Of a DNA stretch of 64,000 nucleotides, positions 44,813 through 54,892 are shown in pieces. The stretch is from the NCBI RefSeq assembly GCF_003646465.1, contig NZ_QZEX01000001.1, positions 456,235 through 520,234 of the forward strand. Reading direction: 5' to 3'. The notes under the pieces are model-generated. The model saw nothing but the letters and a program-made list of their open reading frames with translations, made no database searches and was not told where the DNA came from. Made by a program: the position numbers and the translations under genes. Position 1 is the first letter of the stretch. Each line of letters begins with the position of its first letter. The stretch is from Chachezhania antarctica (lineage in GTDB: Bacteria > Pseudomonadota > Alphaproteobacteria > Rhodobacterales > Rhodobacteraceae).

Positions 44813-45451
44813 ATGTCCAGCGAAACAACCCCACCCGCCAACGAAAACCAGCCCATGCTGATGATCTGTCTTGGGTGGTTCGTGGTGTTCGGCTGCGTTA
44901 CTCTTTCGGCGTCCATACTGATCGCCGATTTCGTCGTGCCCGATCACGACTGGATTGCGGACACGATCAGTGACCTCGGCGCAGGTCGCTATGAATTCAT
45001 CGTCGACATCGGTCTTTATGCCTATTCGGCTGCAATTCTGTGCGCGGCGCTCCTCGCGGCCCATGTCCACATGGGCGGCAAGGGGTGGAGCATCGGCATC
45101 CTCGGGCTTCTCGTCTTCGGCCTGCTCGTGTTCCTGATCGGCGCCCGGAACGAATACGGTGACGCGGACAGCGACGGCTGGGTCATTCACGGGTATCTCG
45201 TCTACGCGCTCGGCGCAGCTGTCGCGGTCGTCGCGTTCTCGATGGCCAAGGGCCTGCAACGCGCAAACTATCGCTATGCGTATACACTGCGCGGGTTGGG
45301 CGTGCTCTGGGTGATCTGTACGCCCGCATTCTATTTTCTGCCAACAGGTATCGATGGCATCTACGAGCGCTGGCTGGGTGTCATCGCGAGCGCGATCCTC
45401 ATCACCCTGGCCATCTTCTTCATTCGGCGGGGACACCAGCTGAACGCCTGA
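44813..45451 (+). CDS. DUF998-like multi-pass membrane protein
   Basis: A 212-residue protein with about six membrane helices. DWIADTISDLGAGRYEFIVDIGLYAYS after the first helix matches the DUF998 pattern (D-x-I-S-x-L-G), and later helices include IGILGLLVFGLLVFLIGAR and YLVYALGAAVAVVAFSM. Function unknown. GGAGGG lies 5 bases before ATG 44813. It stands alone between the two tRNA genes. Confidence 0.85.
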   Translation: MSSETTPPANENQPMLMICLGWFVVFGCVTLSASILIADFVVPDHDWIADTISDLGAGRYEFIVDIGLYAYSAAILCAALLAAHVHMGGKGWSIGILGLLVFGLLVFLIGARNEYGDADSDGWVIHGYLVYALGAAVAVVAFSMAKGLQRANYRYAYTLRGLGVLWVICTPAFYFLPTGIDGIYERWLGVIASAILITLAIFFIRRGHQLNA

Positions 45452-45543
45452 TTCCGACCGCTTCATGAGACCGGCACGAGCATGCGTGTGCGTCAGCGAC
45501 CCACATGGTGGGCGATCTTCGCCGATATCCAAAATTGTGAAAT

Positions 45544-45620
45544 TGGTCGGAGTAGCAGGATTCGAACCTACGACCCCTGCCTCCCGAAGACAGTGCTCTA
45601 CCAGGCTGAGCTATACTCCG
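45544..45620 (-). tRNA. tRNA-Pro (anticodon CGG)
   Basis: On the minus strand, CGGAGTA pairs with TACTCCG at the acceptor, with discriminator A and encoded CCA (77 bases in total). The anticodon stem CTGTC/GGCAG encloses TTCGGGA, giving anticodon CGG. The T arm is AGGTTCGAATCCT-type. Confidence 0.97.
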
Positions 45621-45781
45621 ACCGTGACGCGCCGGATAGCGAATGGCGCGGGGCTTGGCAAGGGAAGAACGTCCGAAAACGAAAGCGTTTCGGCGTAATG
45701 GCCCGCCGGCGTGTCTTGGGCTTGATCGGCACACGGCATGGCTGTCTTCTACGGGCAGAGGAGTCCCAGGGAGAAACCGCC

Positions 45782-46336
45782 ATGTTCCGTTCGCTGACCC
45801 GCCTTGCCGCCGTGTTCCTGTGCCTTGCCGCGCTGCCGGCTCATGCCGACTTGAAAGAGCCCGAAGCCATGGTCGTTCTTACCCTTTCAGGCGCTATCAC
45901 CGAGACGAACCGCGGCCCGCAGACACAAGAGAAATGGACGATCTTTTCCGAGCGCAAGATCTACTTCGACGCGGGCGCGGCCTTCGACATGGCGATGCTG
46001 GACGGGATGGAGCAGGCGAAGATCGCCGGCACGATCCCCGAAACCGGCGATCCGGCCACCTATACCGGCCCGCGCCTGTCGGCGCTGCTGAAGGCTGTGG
46101 GGGCCGAAGGCAAGGACATCACGGCCTATGCTCTTGACGATTACCAGATGGATATTCCGGCGGCGATGATCGCCGAACACGATCCGATCATCGCAACGCA
46201 GGTAAATGGCGAGCCCTTCGATCTTGGCGATCGGGGCCCGCTGATGATCGCCTTCCCGAAGGCAGGCGACCCGGACCTCCAGCAGCAAATTGTCGAACTG
46301 GAGGTCTGGGCGCTGTTCTACATCGAAGTGAAGTGA
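45782..46336 (+). CDS. Exported protein, molybdopterin-binding oxidoreductase-like
   Basis: A 184-residue secreted protein. The signal peptide is LTRLAAVFLCLAALPAHA. The mature part resembles the oxidoreductase molybdopterin-binding (PF00174-type) fold shared by small exported proteins near signalling genes: ALLKAVGAEGKDITAYALDDYQMDIP and GDRGPLMIAFPKAG are its characteristic strands. The Mo-coordinating Cys is absent, so it may be a ligand-binding relative rather than an enzyme. It is convergent with leuB, with a 3-base gap between stops. Confidence 0.75.
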   Translation: MFRSLTRLAAVFLCLAALPAHADLKEPEAMVVLTLSGAITETNRGPQTQEKWTIFSERKIYFDAGAAFDMAMLDGMEQAKIAGTIPETGDPATYTGPRLSALLKAVGAEGKDITAYALDDYQMDIPAAMIAEHDPIIATQVNGEPFDLGDRGPLMIAFPKAGDPDLQQQIVELEVWALFYIEVK

Positions 46337-46339
46337 CGC

Positions 46340-47446
46340 TTACAGCGACTCTTCCAGGGCGGTGACGACGGCATCGCCCATTTCGACGGTCGTGACAGGC
46401 TCCACACCTTCTTCGCCCAGAAGGTCCGGCGTGCGCAGACCCTTGGCCAGCACCGCCTGCACGGCCGCTTCCAAACGGTCGGCCTCGGCACCCTGGTCGA
46501 AGGAATAGCGCAGCGCCATCGCGAAGCTCAGGATACAGGCCAGCGGGTTGGCCTTGCCCTGACCGGCGATATCGGGGGCCGAGCCGTGCACGGGTTCGTA
46601 CAGCGCCTTCGGACGGCCGCTGGCCATCGGGGCACCCAGCGACGCCGACGGCAGCATGCCCAGCGACCCGGTCAGCATCGCTGCCAGATCCGACAGCATG
46701 TCGCCGAACAGGTTGTCGGTCACGATCACGTCGAACTGCTTGGGCCAGCGGGTCAGCTGCATGGCGCCGGCATCGGCATACATGTGGGTCAGCTCGACAT
46801 CCGGGTAATCTTCGTCGTGCACGCGCTGGACGACTTCCCGCCATAGCACGCCGGATTCCATCACGTTGGCCTTCTCCATCGAGCAGACCTTGTTCGACCG
46901 GCGGCGTGCCATTTCGAACGCCGACCGCGCGACGCGATCGATTTCGGATTCGGTGTAGCGCTGGGTGTTGATGCCGACGCGTTCGTTGCCTTCCTCGATG
47001 ATCCCGCGGGGTTCGCCGAAGTAGATTCCAGAGGTCAGCTCGCGGATGATCATGATGTCGAGCCCCGCCACCACATCACGTTTCAGCGAGGAGAAGTCCG
47101 CCAGCGCGTCGAAGCACTGGGCCGGGCGGAGGTTGGAATAGAGATCCATTTCCTTCCGCAGACGCAGCAGGCCGCGCTCCGGCTTCACGCTGAAATCGAG
47201 GTTGTCGTACTTGGGCCCGCCCACGGCGCCCAGCAGCACGGCATCGACATTCTGGGCTTTTTCCATGGTTTCATCGGTCAGCGGCGTGCCGTGCGCGTCA
47301 TAGGCCGCGCCGCCCACAAGGTCTTCGGACACGTCGAAGGCCAGCCCGCGCTTCGCACCGAACCAGTCGATGACCTTGCGCACCTCGGTCATGACCTCGG
47401 GGCCGATCCCGTCGCCGGGCAGGATGAGAAGGGAAGGGGTGGTCAT
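46340..47446 (-). CDS. leuB: 3-isopropylmalate dehydrogenase
   Basis: A 368-residue NAD-dependent beta-decarboxylating dehydrogenase for the third step of leucine synthesis. [13 protein letters not shown] at the N-terminus, [45 protein letters not shown] and [20 protein letters not shown] are the family blocks. ATG 47446 has AAGGAG 8 bases upstream. It is apart from leuC/leuD (10 kb away) but in the same region. Confidence 0.97.
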   Translation of the reverse strand: MTTPSLLILPGDGIGPEVMTEVRKVIDWFGAKRGLAFDVSEDLVGGAAYDAHGTPLTDETMEKAQNVDAVLLGAVGGPKYDNLDFSVKPERGLLRLRKEMDLYSNLRPAQCFDALADFSSLKRDVVAGLDIMIIRELTSGIYFGEPRGIIEEGNERVGINTQRYTESEIDRVARSAFEMARRRSNKVCSMEKANVMESGVLWREVVQRVHDEDYPDVELTHMYADAGAMQLTRWPKQFDVIVTDNLFGDMLSDLAAMLTGSLGMLPSASLGAPMASGRPKALYEPVHGSAPDIAGQGKANPLACILSFAMALRYSFDQGAEADRLEAAVQAVLAKGLRTPDLLGEEGVEPVTTVEMGDAVVTALEESL

Positions 47447-47569
47447 CGGTGCGCTCCTTGAAAACAGTCGAAGAGCGGGTAGCTTGAACAATGCGGCAGG
47501 TCAATCCGACGCGTGTGTCGGTGGCATATCAAAGACCAGCCCTGCCCCGCCTTCAAAAGGATGAAGTGG

Positions 47570-48109
47570 ATGCTTGTACCGTCACAACCCGTGCCTGCGC
47601 TGACCGTCGAAACCCTGGCAGGGGGCCCGTTCGATCTGGCCCGCGACAAAGGGGAGAAGGGGACGCTGGTGATCTTCTACCGCGGCCTGCACTGCCCGAT
47701 CTGCATCCGCCAGATGACCGAGATCGAGGGACATCTGGAAGCCTTCACCGAGGCGGGCATCGAGGTGATCATGATTTCCGGCGATGACGAGGCAAAGGCG
47801 CGGGAGACGATCGAAAAGGCCGGCACGTCGAAGCTGCGCGTGGGCTATGGGATGGATCTCATCTCGGCGCGGGATGATTGGGGTCTGCTGATCTCCAAGG
47901 CCCGCGAAGGCACGGCCGAGGCGCCCTATTTCTTTGAACCCGGCCATTTCTACGTGTCCGAGGACAACAGGCTTTACTACGGCTGGCAGCAGACCGCGCC
48001 GTTTTCGCGCCCGAAGCCGGAAGACATGCTGCGCGGCATCACCTTCCGGATCGAAAAGGATTACCCGCCCCGCGGCATGTACACCGACCGCCTTCCCGGC
48101 GAAGGCTGA
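47570..48109 (+). CDS. AhpC/TSA-type peroxiredoxin-like protein
   Basis: A 179-residue thioredoxin-fold protein. FYRGLHCPICIRQM has the redox Cys42 and Cys45 in a C-P-I-C arrangement. The usual peroxiredoxin motif is P-x3-T-x2-C, so it is a divergent member that may reduce peroxides or act as a thiol reductase. The C-terminus YYGWQQTAPFSRPKPEDMLRG by position matches proteins annotated peroxiredoxin-like. ATG 47570 is 9 bases after AAAAGG; 47561 is too close to it. Confidence 0.82.
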   Translation: MLVPSQPVPALTVETLAGGPFDLARDKGEKGTLVIFYRGLHCPICIRQMTEIEGHLEAFTEAGIEVIMISGDDEAKARETIEKAGTSKLRVGYGMDLISARDDWGLLISKAREGTAEAPYFFEPGHFYVSEDNRLYYGWQQTAPFSRPKPEDMLRGITFRIEKDYPPRGMYTDRLPGEG

Positions 48110-48159
48110 CCCGAAATCCGGGCTCTACGTCAGCGGCGCCCTGGCGTGCCGGCACGACA

Positions 48160-48284
48160 CGCCATGCCCGACCTCCCCCATGGGAGGGCATTTTCATCGC
48201 GGGATATCGGACAAACGTTGGGAATGCGGGACCTGCCGCGCTCTCACCAGATGTCGCCATGCCCTCCCGAGGTCGGGCATGGCG
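48160..48284. repeat. Long nested inverted repeat
   Basis: CGCCATGCCCGACCTC (48160-48175) and its exact reverse complement (48269-48284) enclose GGGAGGGCAT (48182-48191) and its exact reverse complement (48259-48268). Together they form a 26-bp stem with a 6-base bulge and a 67-base loop. It lies between convergent genes and has no T run. Confidence 0.8.
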
Positions 48285-48323
48285 CGCCGCGCCTTCCGTC
48301 GGAAGGTGCGGTTTATGGCAGGA

Positions 48324-49463
<1,140 letters not shown>

Positions 49464-49593
49464 TCATGGGGCTTGCCGAATTTTCGCGAGACCGTGCGGC
49501 AGGTTGGCCACGTTTTCAACCGTCTTCGATCATGTGCTGGCGAATCCGTGCAGGCTTGTGGACAATGTAGCAGTGCCGGAAAAGGGAGTGGCG

Positions 49594-50061
49594 ATGAAAC
49601 GGCTTATGGTGATCTTTGTTGTGCTGGCGGCCTGTTCGGATGGAACGGCCCCGGATCTGAACGGAACGGCTCCGGATCTGCAACAACCCCCGGCGGTCCA
49701 GACGACGCCCCTTGGCGCCGTACCGGCCGCTCCGCCCGTCGGCTCCTCGGGCCAGTTCGCGACCGATCCGGTCTTGCCGGTGCCTGGTGCCGATCCGGTC
49801 GTGTCGGCGATCGGGACCGGCATGGACGATGCGGCCGAAGACGCGGCGAGCGCGGAGGAGACCGCCTCCGTCCCCGACATGTGCGGCGCCGACCAGCGCC
49901 AGGATCTTCTGGCCCAGCCGCTGGAGATACACCGCGCCAGCTTTCCCGCAGACACCCGCATCATCGAGCCGGGCAGCATCGTGACGCAGGATTACCGCCC
50001 GCAGCGCCTGAACGTGGACGTCGACGACGGCGGATCGATCAGCCGGATCTGGTGCGGCTGA
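49594..50061 (+). CDS. Lipoprotein with peptidase inhibitor I78 domain
   Basis: A 155-residue predicted lipoprotein. The signal peptide ends in a lipobox (VVLAAC, Cys14). After it comes a low-complexity region with a tandem GTAPDL-NGTAPDL repeat and Pro/Ala-rich sequence. From CGADQRQDLLAQPL to the end is an I78 inhibitor domain with IIEPGSIVTQDYRPQRLNV and a closing Cys-Gly. I78 proteins inhibit serine proteases in the periplasm. ATG 49594 has AAGGGAG 6 bases upstream. Confidence 0.85.
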   Translation: MKRLMVIFVVLAACSDGTAPDLNGTAPDLQQPPAVQTTPLGAVPAAPPVGSSGQFATDPVLPVPGADPVVSAIGTGMDDAAEDAASAEETASVPDMCGADQRQDLLAQPLEIHRASFPADTRIIEPGSIVTQDYRPQRLNVDVDDGGSISRIWCG

Positions 50062-50157
50062 GACCGGACCATTCCCTTGGATGGGGCCGTCTTTGCTCCA
50101 ACGCGGGTCCGGGTATGTGAAGGAAGCCGGCTCACGCCGGTCAGGGAAGTTCGCCGG

Positions 50158-50631
50158 CTACCACGTGCGATAGCTGTCATGGCAGGTCTGGCAGGCGGTG
50201 ATCAGCGGCGCGATGGTATCGCGCAGGCGGATCCAGGATCGGACATCCATATCCTTTGCCCGATCCTCGGCAATATCGGCCTTGCGCCGGAAGTCGTCCC
50301 ATTGCGCCCAGACATGGGGTGACGTGCGCGACAGAGGATCGTCCCGTTCCTTCCGGAAATCGCGCGGGATGTGGGACATGGTCCGGATCAGGACCTTTCG
50401 GGCGGTGCGCGCATTCGACTTGTTAAATCGCACCCGGGCCGAGAGCATGTCCGTCAGGACATGGAGCGAGGTCTGCGCCTCCACCATGCCGGTGACGCGG
50501 TCCTGCACGCGGCGGTCGTCGATCAGAAGATCGGTCGGGTCGGGTTCGACGCCGCAGGCCACCAGCACGGCCAGGCCAAGGAAGATCGCCACCGGGATCG
50601 GCCAGGTGCGGCGGTTCGTGTGCCATTTCAT
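50158..50631 (-). CDS. Lipoprotein cytochrome c'-like protein
   Basis: A 157-residue protein with a lipobox (LAVLVAC) and a C-terminal haem c motif, CQTCH, in ITACQTCHDSYRTW. The four-helix arrangement between them and the C-terminal position of the haem site match cytochrome c' (PF01322 type), which binds NO and gases in the periplasm; here it would be tethered to a membrane. The start could also be ATG 50643 or GTG 50652; none has a clear ribosome-binding site. Confidence 0.8.
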   Translation of the reverse strand: MKWHTNRRTWPIPVAIFLGLAVLVACGVEPDPTDLLIDDRRVQDRVTGMVEAQTSLHVLTDMLSARVRFNKSNARTARKVLIRTMSHIPRDFRKERDDPLSRTSPHVWAQWDDFRRKADIAEDRAKDMDVRSWIRLRDTIAPLITACQTCHDSYRTW

Positions 50632-50706
50632 GCGGTCGATCATCGGTTTCACCGTCGTTCAGGCCGGGGGTGGCGACTCGACTCCGCGCCCCGACTCACC
50701 CTATAA

Positions 50707-50721
50707 GAACAAAATAAGAAC
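50707..50721 (+). promoter_or_regulatory. LexA (SOS) operator upstream of imuB
   Basis: GAAC-AAAATAA-GAAC is the reverse complement of GTTC-N7-GTTC, the alphaproteobacterial LexA box. It lies 60 bases before the imuB ATG and would place imuB in the DNA damage regulon. Confidence 0.85.
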
Positions 50722-50781
50722 ATTTCGTTCCCCACCTGTCTGCCCTTCGGTTTCCGCTGCCCAAACTGCTGCCCAACGTGC

Positions 50782-52437
50782 ATGTCCAAACGCCGTATTC
50801 TTTCGCTGTGGTTTCCCCGTCTCGGCGCCGAACGGCTGATCCGGGTCGACCCCGCTGTGGGTGATGGCCCGCTGGCCATCGTGGCGGAACAGTCCAACAT
50901 GCAGGTTGTGATGTCGTTAAACGCGGCGGCGCAGGCGGCGGGAATTTTCCCCGGCCAGCCGGTGCGCGATGCCCATGCAATGTGTGGCACGCTGGTGACC
51001 CGCGCGCAGAACGCCCCGGCCGAAGCCGCGTTCCTGACCGCGCTGCGCCGCTGGGCCGGCAAGTTTTCCCCGTGGGTGGCCGAGGACTCCCCGGATGGCC
51101 TGACGGTGGACCTGACCGGCTGCGCGCACCTGTTCGGGGGTGAAGCCGGCCTTGCCGCGGCAGTGGAAGACGATTGCGCCAACCTGGGCCTGTCGGTCCA
51201 GCTGGGCATCGCCGACACGCTGGGCGCGGCCTGGGCGTTGGCGCGCTATGCCGGCCGGCGGGCCGAGGCCGCGCGGTCCGGCGACGCGATCGATCAGGAG
51301 GCACCCGCCACCCGCGTCCGCGCCGCGCGGCGGCGGCACTGGACGAAGGGCGGCACCGCGCCCGGGGGGGCCGCGGCGGCGGTGACATCCGCCCGGATCG
51401 CGCCCGTGGGCCAGTGCCATGCCGCGCTTGGCCCCCTGCCGGTGGCGGCGCTCCGGCTGGAGCCGGACATGATCGCGCAACTGGGGCGCCTGGGGTTGCG
51501 CCGGATCGGGGATCTGCTGGGCCAGCCGCGTGCCTCGCTGGCGCGGCGGTTCGGCAAGGGGCTGGTTCTGCGGCTCGACCAGGCGATGGGCGGCGCGCCG
51601 GAGCCGGTCTCCCCCGCCCGCGCGCCGGATCACTTCGCGGTGCGGCTGACCCTGCCCGACCCCATCGGGCTGGTGGCCGACATGGAGGCCGGGATCGACC
51701 GGATGCTGCCGCAGCTTTGCGAGAGGCTGCGGGAACGGGGCCGCGGCGCGCGGACGCTGAAGCTGGAGGCCCACCGCACCGACCGCGCGGCCGAGGTGGT
51801 GACGGTCAGCCTCGCCCGCCCCTCCCACCTGCCCGACAGGATCCGGCCGCTGCTGGTCATGAAGCTCGACCATATCGACGCGGGCTTCGGCATCGACATG
51901 CTGCGGCTGGAGGCGGTGGTGACCGAGCCCCTGCACGACCGCCGGCAGGTGGGGCATCTGCAGGCGGGTCGCGAGGTGCAGGCGCGGCTCGAGGCAAGCT
52001 CGGCGCTCGACGACCTGATCGGGCGGCTGGGCGCCCGGGTGGGGATGGAGGCGATCACGCGGATGCATCCGGCGTCGAGCCACATCCCCGAGAAATCGGC
52101 CCAGGTGCTGGCCGCCGCCTGGTCCGAACCCGCGGGCGACTGGCCGGACCGCGAGGTGACGCGGCCCTTGATGCTCTGGCGGCCCGAGCCGGTGATGGCC
52201 CCCGACGCCGGGACACTCCCCCGCGCCTTCCGCTGGCGGGGGCGCGACTGGGAGGTGAAGGTTGCCGCGGGCCCGGAACGGATCGCCCCGGAATGGTGGC
52301 TCGACGATCCCGACTGGCGGACGGGGGTGCGGGACTACTGGCAGGTGACGGCGGTGACGGGCGAACGGCTGTGGCTCTACTTCGGCCATGGCGGGACGAT
52401 GTCGAAAGGCTGGTTCTGCCAAGGGCAATTCGCGTGA
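50782..52437 (+). CDS. imuB: Y-family polymerase-like mutagenesis protein ImuB
   Basis: A 551-residue Y-family polymerase relative. It begins RRILSLWFPRLGAERL, lacking the first metal Asp found in active Pol IV/V, as is typical of ImuB. VDLTGCAHLFGGE is the palm block, LRLEPDMIAQLGRLGLRRIGDLL the HhH region, and the C-terminus (WLYFGHGGTMSKGWFCQGQFA by position) contains the ImuB-specific domain. With ImuA and DnaE2 it performs error-prone lesion bypass as a clamp-binding adaptor. imuA normally precedes it; here the LexA box lies directly before it and neither imuA nor dnaE2 is adjacent. Confidence 0.9.
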   Translation: MSKRRILSLWFPRLGAERLIRVDPAVGDGPLAIVAEQSNMQVVMSLNAAAQAAGIFPGQPVRDAHAMCGTLVTRAQNAPAEAAFLTALRRWAGKFSPWVAEDSPDGLTVDLTGCAHLFGGEAGLAAAVEDDCANLGLSVQLGIADTLGAAWALARYAGRRAEAARSGDAIDQEAPATRVRAARRRHWTKGGTAPGGAAAAVTSARIAPVGQCHAALGPLPVAALRLEPDMIAQLGRLGLRRIGDLLGQPRASLARRFGKGLVLRLDQAMGGAPEPVSPARAPDHFAVRLTLPDPIGLVADMEAGIDRMLPQLCERLRERGRGARTLKLEAHRTDRAAEVVTVSLARPSHLPDRIRPLLVMKLDHIDAGFGIDMLRLEAVVTEPLHDRRQVGHLQAGREVQARLEASSALDDLIGRLGARVGMEAITRMHPASSHIPEKSAQVLAAAWSEPAGDWPDREVTRPLMLWRPEPVMAPDAGTLPRAFRWRGRDWEVKVAAGPERIAPEWWLDDPDWRTGVRDYWQVTAVTGERLWLYFGHGGTMSKGWFCQGQFA

Positions 52438-52447
52438 ACGCTGCCCG

Positions 52448-52755
52448 CCTCCGCGCCCGCCCCGCGCCCGAGCCGGCCCTCCCGCCCGCCCAACGGGTGG
52501 ACCCCTTCGGCGTCCACCCTCCCGTCTCGGTCGCGGGGCGGGCGCGGAGGCCGATGGGGCTCGGGTTCACCATAGAGATAACTGCGCCATCCCCGCAGAC
52601 CCACCGTCGCCTTGATGGGCCGGATCGAGCGCCCGCTCCCGCTCGATCCGGCCCAAGGCGACAGTGGCTCCGCAGAGATGGCTTGAGAGGATCTTCGGGC
52701 GCGCGCCTTATTTGGTCTTCAACTATCTCGGCGGTGTGGGGGCAGCGCCCCCACG
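52448..52755. repeat. Structured intergenic repeat, copy B
   Basis: Three hairpins in order: H1, perfect 19-bp outer arms (52448-52466, 52532-52550) around an inner GGGTGGAC/GTCCACCC stem; H2, an imperfect 27-30 bp stem (52601-52630 with 52641-52667); H3, GTGGGGGCAGCGCCCCCAC (52736-52754). The last 91 bases match 54791-54881 with about five differences. It fills most of the 409-base gap between imuB and the next gene. Confidence 0.85.
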
Positions 52756-52846
52756 GACAGGTGCCGGGGAAAGCGGCTTCGGGGGTTGTGGACCCGGGCG
52801 GCGGCGCAGACTAAGACGGACCGTGGATCAGGAGTTGGGCGGAGCG

Positions 52847-54505
52847 ATGGACCGGAGCCTCAGATGGATCGAACTCAGGATGGAGGCGCTGGCGCGGGCC
52901 CGGCCTTTCATGCCGATGCTGTTCGTGGCGGTGCTGGCCGTGGTGCTGTTCCTGCCTGGCTTCTTCACGATGCCGCCCGTCGACCGGGACGAGGCGCGGT
53001 TCGCCCAGGCCTCGCGCCAGATGGTGGAGACGGGCGATCTGATCGACATCCGGCTGGGTGACGACACGCGCTACAAGAAGCCGATCGGGATCTACTGGTT
53101 GCAGAGCGCTGCCGTCGCCGTTTGTGGCCCGGAGTGCCGCGAGGAGATCTGGGCCTACCGGATCCCGTCGCTGATCGGCGCCGTGGCGGCGGTGCTTCTG
53201 ACCTACCTGATCGGGCTGTCGCTGATGGGGGCGGGCTCGGCCATGGTTGCGGCGATCCTGATGGCGAGTTGTTTTGTCCTGGGGGCCGAGGCGCGGCTGG
53301 CCAAGACCGACGCCGTGCTGCTGGCGGCGATCCTGAGCGCGCAGGCCGTGCTGGCGCGGCTGTGGATGCGACCGGGAGAGGCGCTGCCGGCCTGGCTGGC
53401 CTACGGGTTCTGGATTGCGCTGGCAGTGGCCACGCTGGTCAAGGGACCGATCGCGGCGCTGGTCGTGGGAACGACCGTGCTGGGCCTTGCGGTGAGGGCG
53501 CGCGCGTTCGGCTGGCTGCGCGCGCTGCGGCCGGGGCGCGGGGCGGTGGTGTTCCTGGCGCTCGTGGTACCGTGGTTCGTGCTGATCACGCTGCGCGCCG
53601 GTAACGCGTTCTGGGACGAGGCGCTGGGCCGGGACCTTATCGCGAAGATCGGCGAAGGGCAGGAGAACCACGGCGCGCCGCCGGGCACCTATCTTGCGGC
53701 TGTCTGGGCCACGTTCTGGCCGGCTTCGATCTTCCTGCCGTTCGGGATCGCGGCGTCGTGGAAAGGCTGGCGCCTGCGGCCGGTCTGGTTCTGCCTTGTC
53801 TGGATCCTGCCGACATGGATCGTGTTCGAACTGGTGGCGACCAAGCTCATTCACTACGTGCTGCCGGTCTTTGCCGGGTTGGCGGTGATGTCAGCCTCGG
53901 GCTGGCTGGCGCGGCCCGAGGGGCGGCCGGGGACGGCGTTCCGGATCTTTCTCGGGTTTATGCTGGGACTGGCCGTCGTCCTTCTTGCGGTGCCGGCCTA
54001 TGTCACATTCGAGGGCGGGCAATGGCCGGGGGCCTACTGGATTGCCGGAGTGGTGATCATGGCGGTGTCCGGCACGGGCCTGTGGCGGTCGGTGGGGCAG
54101 GGGCGCCGCTTCGCGCCTGCCTTGTGCGGCGCGGGTCTGGCCGTCGGCCTGTCGCTGGCCTTCTATGAACAATTGTCCCGGGTCGGGTTCCTGTGGCCGT
54201 CGGTGCCGCTGGCGGCGATGCAGGATGGCGCGGCGCTGTGTGGCGATGACCCGCTGCGGCTGATGGTGGGATACGAGGAGCCGTCGCTCCTGTTCCTCAC
54301 CGATGACACGGGCGCCGATGTGGGGCCCGAAGCCGCAGCCCAGGCCGTGGCGCAGGCGGACTGCGCGTTCGTCATGGTCGAGAAACGGCTGGACGACAGG
54401 TTCCACGCGGCGCTGACGCGGGACGCCGAGGTGTTGGGCACCGTGACAGGCATGAATATCGGCAATGGCCGGGAGATCGCGGTGACGGGGTACCTGTTCC
54501 GGTAG
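52847..54505 (+). CDS. ArnT-like membrane glycosyltransferase (GT83/PMT fold)
   Basis: A 552-residue protein with about 12 membrane helices. PPVDRDEARFAQASRQM (residues 43-59) holds the D-E-x-R-F motif of the catalytic first periplasmic loop in ArnT/PMT enzymes, and YKKPIGIYWLQ is the adjoining block; FWDEALGRDLIAKI and KLIHYVLPVFAGLAVM are later conserved parts. It would move a sugar from undecaprenyl phosphate to lipid A, a glycan or a protein on the periplasmic side. ATG 52847 is chosen; ATG 52889 in frame is an alternative. No undecaprenyl-sugar synthase is adjacent. Structured repeats flank it on both sides. Confidence 0.87.
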   Translation: MDRSLRWIELRMEALARARPFMPMLFVAVLAVVLFLPGFFTMPPVDRDEARFAQASRQMVETGDLIDIRLGDDTRYKKPIGIYWLQSAAVAVCGPECREEIWAYRIPSLIGAVAAVLLTYLIGLSLMGAGSAMVAAILMASCFVLGAEARLAKTDAVLLAAILSAQAVLARLWMRPGEALPAWLAYGFWIALAVATLVKGPIAALVVGTTVLGLAVRARAFGWLRALRPGRGAVVFLALVVPWFVLITLRAGNAFWDEALGRDLIAKIGEGQENHGAPPGTYLAAVWATFWPASIFLPFGIAASWKGWRLRPVWFCLVWILPTWIVFELVATKLIHYVLPVFAGLAVMSASGWLARPEGRPGTAFRIFLGFMLGLAVVLLAVPAYVTFEGGQWPGAYWIAGVVIMAVSGTGLWRSVGQGRRFAPALCGAGLAVGLSLAFYEQLSRVGFLWPSVPLAAMQDGAALCGDDPLRLMVGYEEPSLLFLTDDTGADVGPEAAAQAVAQADCAFVMVEKRLDDRFHAALTRDAEVLGTVTGMNIGNGREIAVTGYLFR

Positions 54506-54507
54506 CC

Positions 54508-54881
54508 GCATCGCGCGCGGGCCGGTCCACCCGCCCTCCCACCGGGTGGAAACACGGGGGTTTCCACCCTTCCGACCCGCGCGCGATGCTGGGCCAGGTT
54601 CGGTGACGACGGAGGGCTGCTCGGCTCGGGTTCACCACAGAGATGAGCGCGCCATCCCTGCAAATCCACCACCGCCTTGTTGGGCCTGATCGACCGCGGC
54701 GCCCCCATCAAGGGCAAGCCGCGCATCCGCGCGGGCCTGCGGCCCCTTGACGGGAGCACCGCGCCCGCTCCTACCGGCCCAAGGCGATGGTGGCTCCGCA
54801 GCGATGGCTTGAGAGGATCTTCGGGCGCGCGCCTTCTTTGGTCTTCAAATACCTCGGGGGTGTGGGGGCAGCGCCCCCACG
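54508..54881. repeat. Structured intergenic repeat, copy C
   Basis: Same three-hairpin order as copy B: H1 with 14-bp outer arms (54508-54521, 54576-54589) and inner GGGTGGAAAC/GTTTCCACCC; H2 (54666-54686 with 54776-54793) enlarged by an inserted hairpin of about 90 bases; H3 at 54862-54880. It begins 2 bases after the glycosyltransferase stop and reaches within 12 bases of gabD's stop. Confidence 0.85.
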
Positions 54882-54892
54882 ACCGGAACGCT

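Noticed and set aside
52448..54881. Composite transposon carrying the glycosyltransferase
   Set aside because: The repeats flank the gene, but neither contains a transposase frame nor target-site duplications; kept only as a recombination hypothesis.
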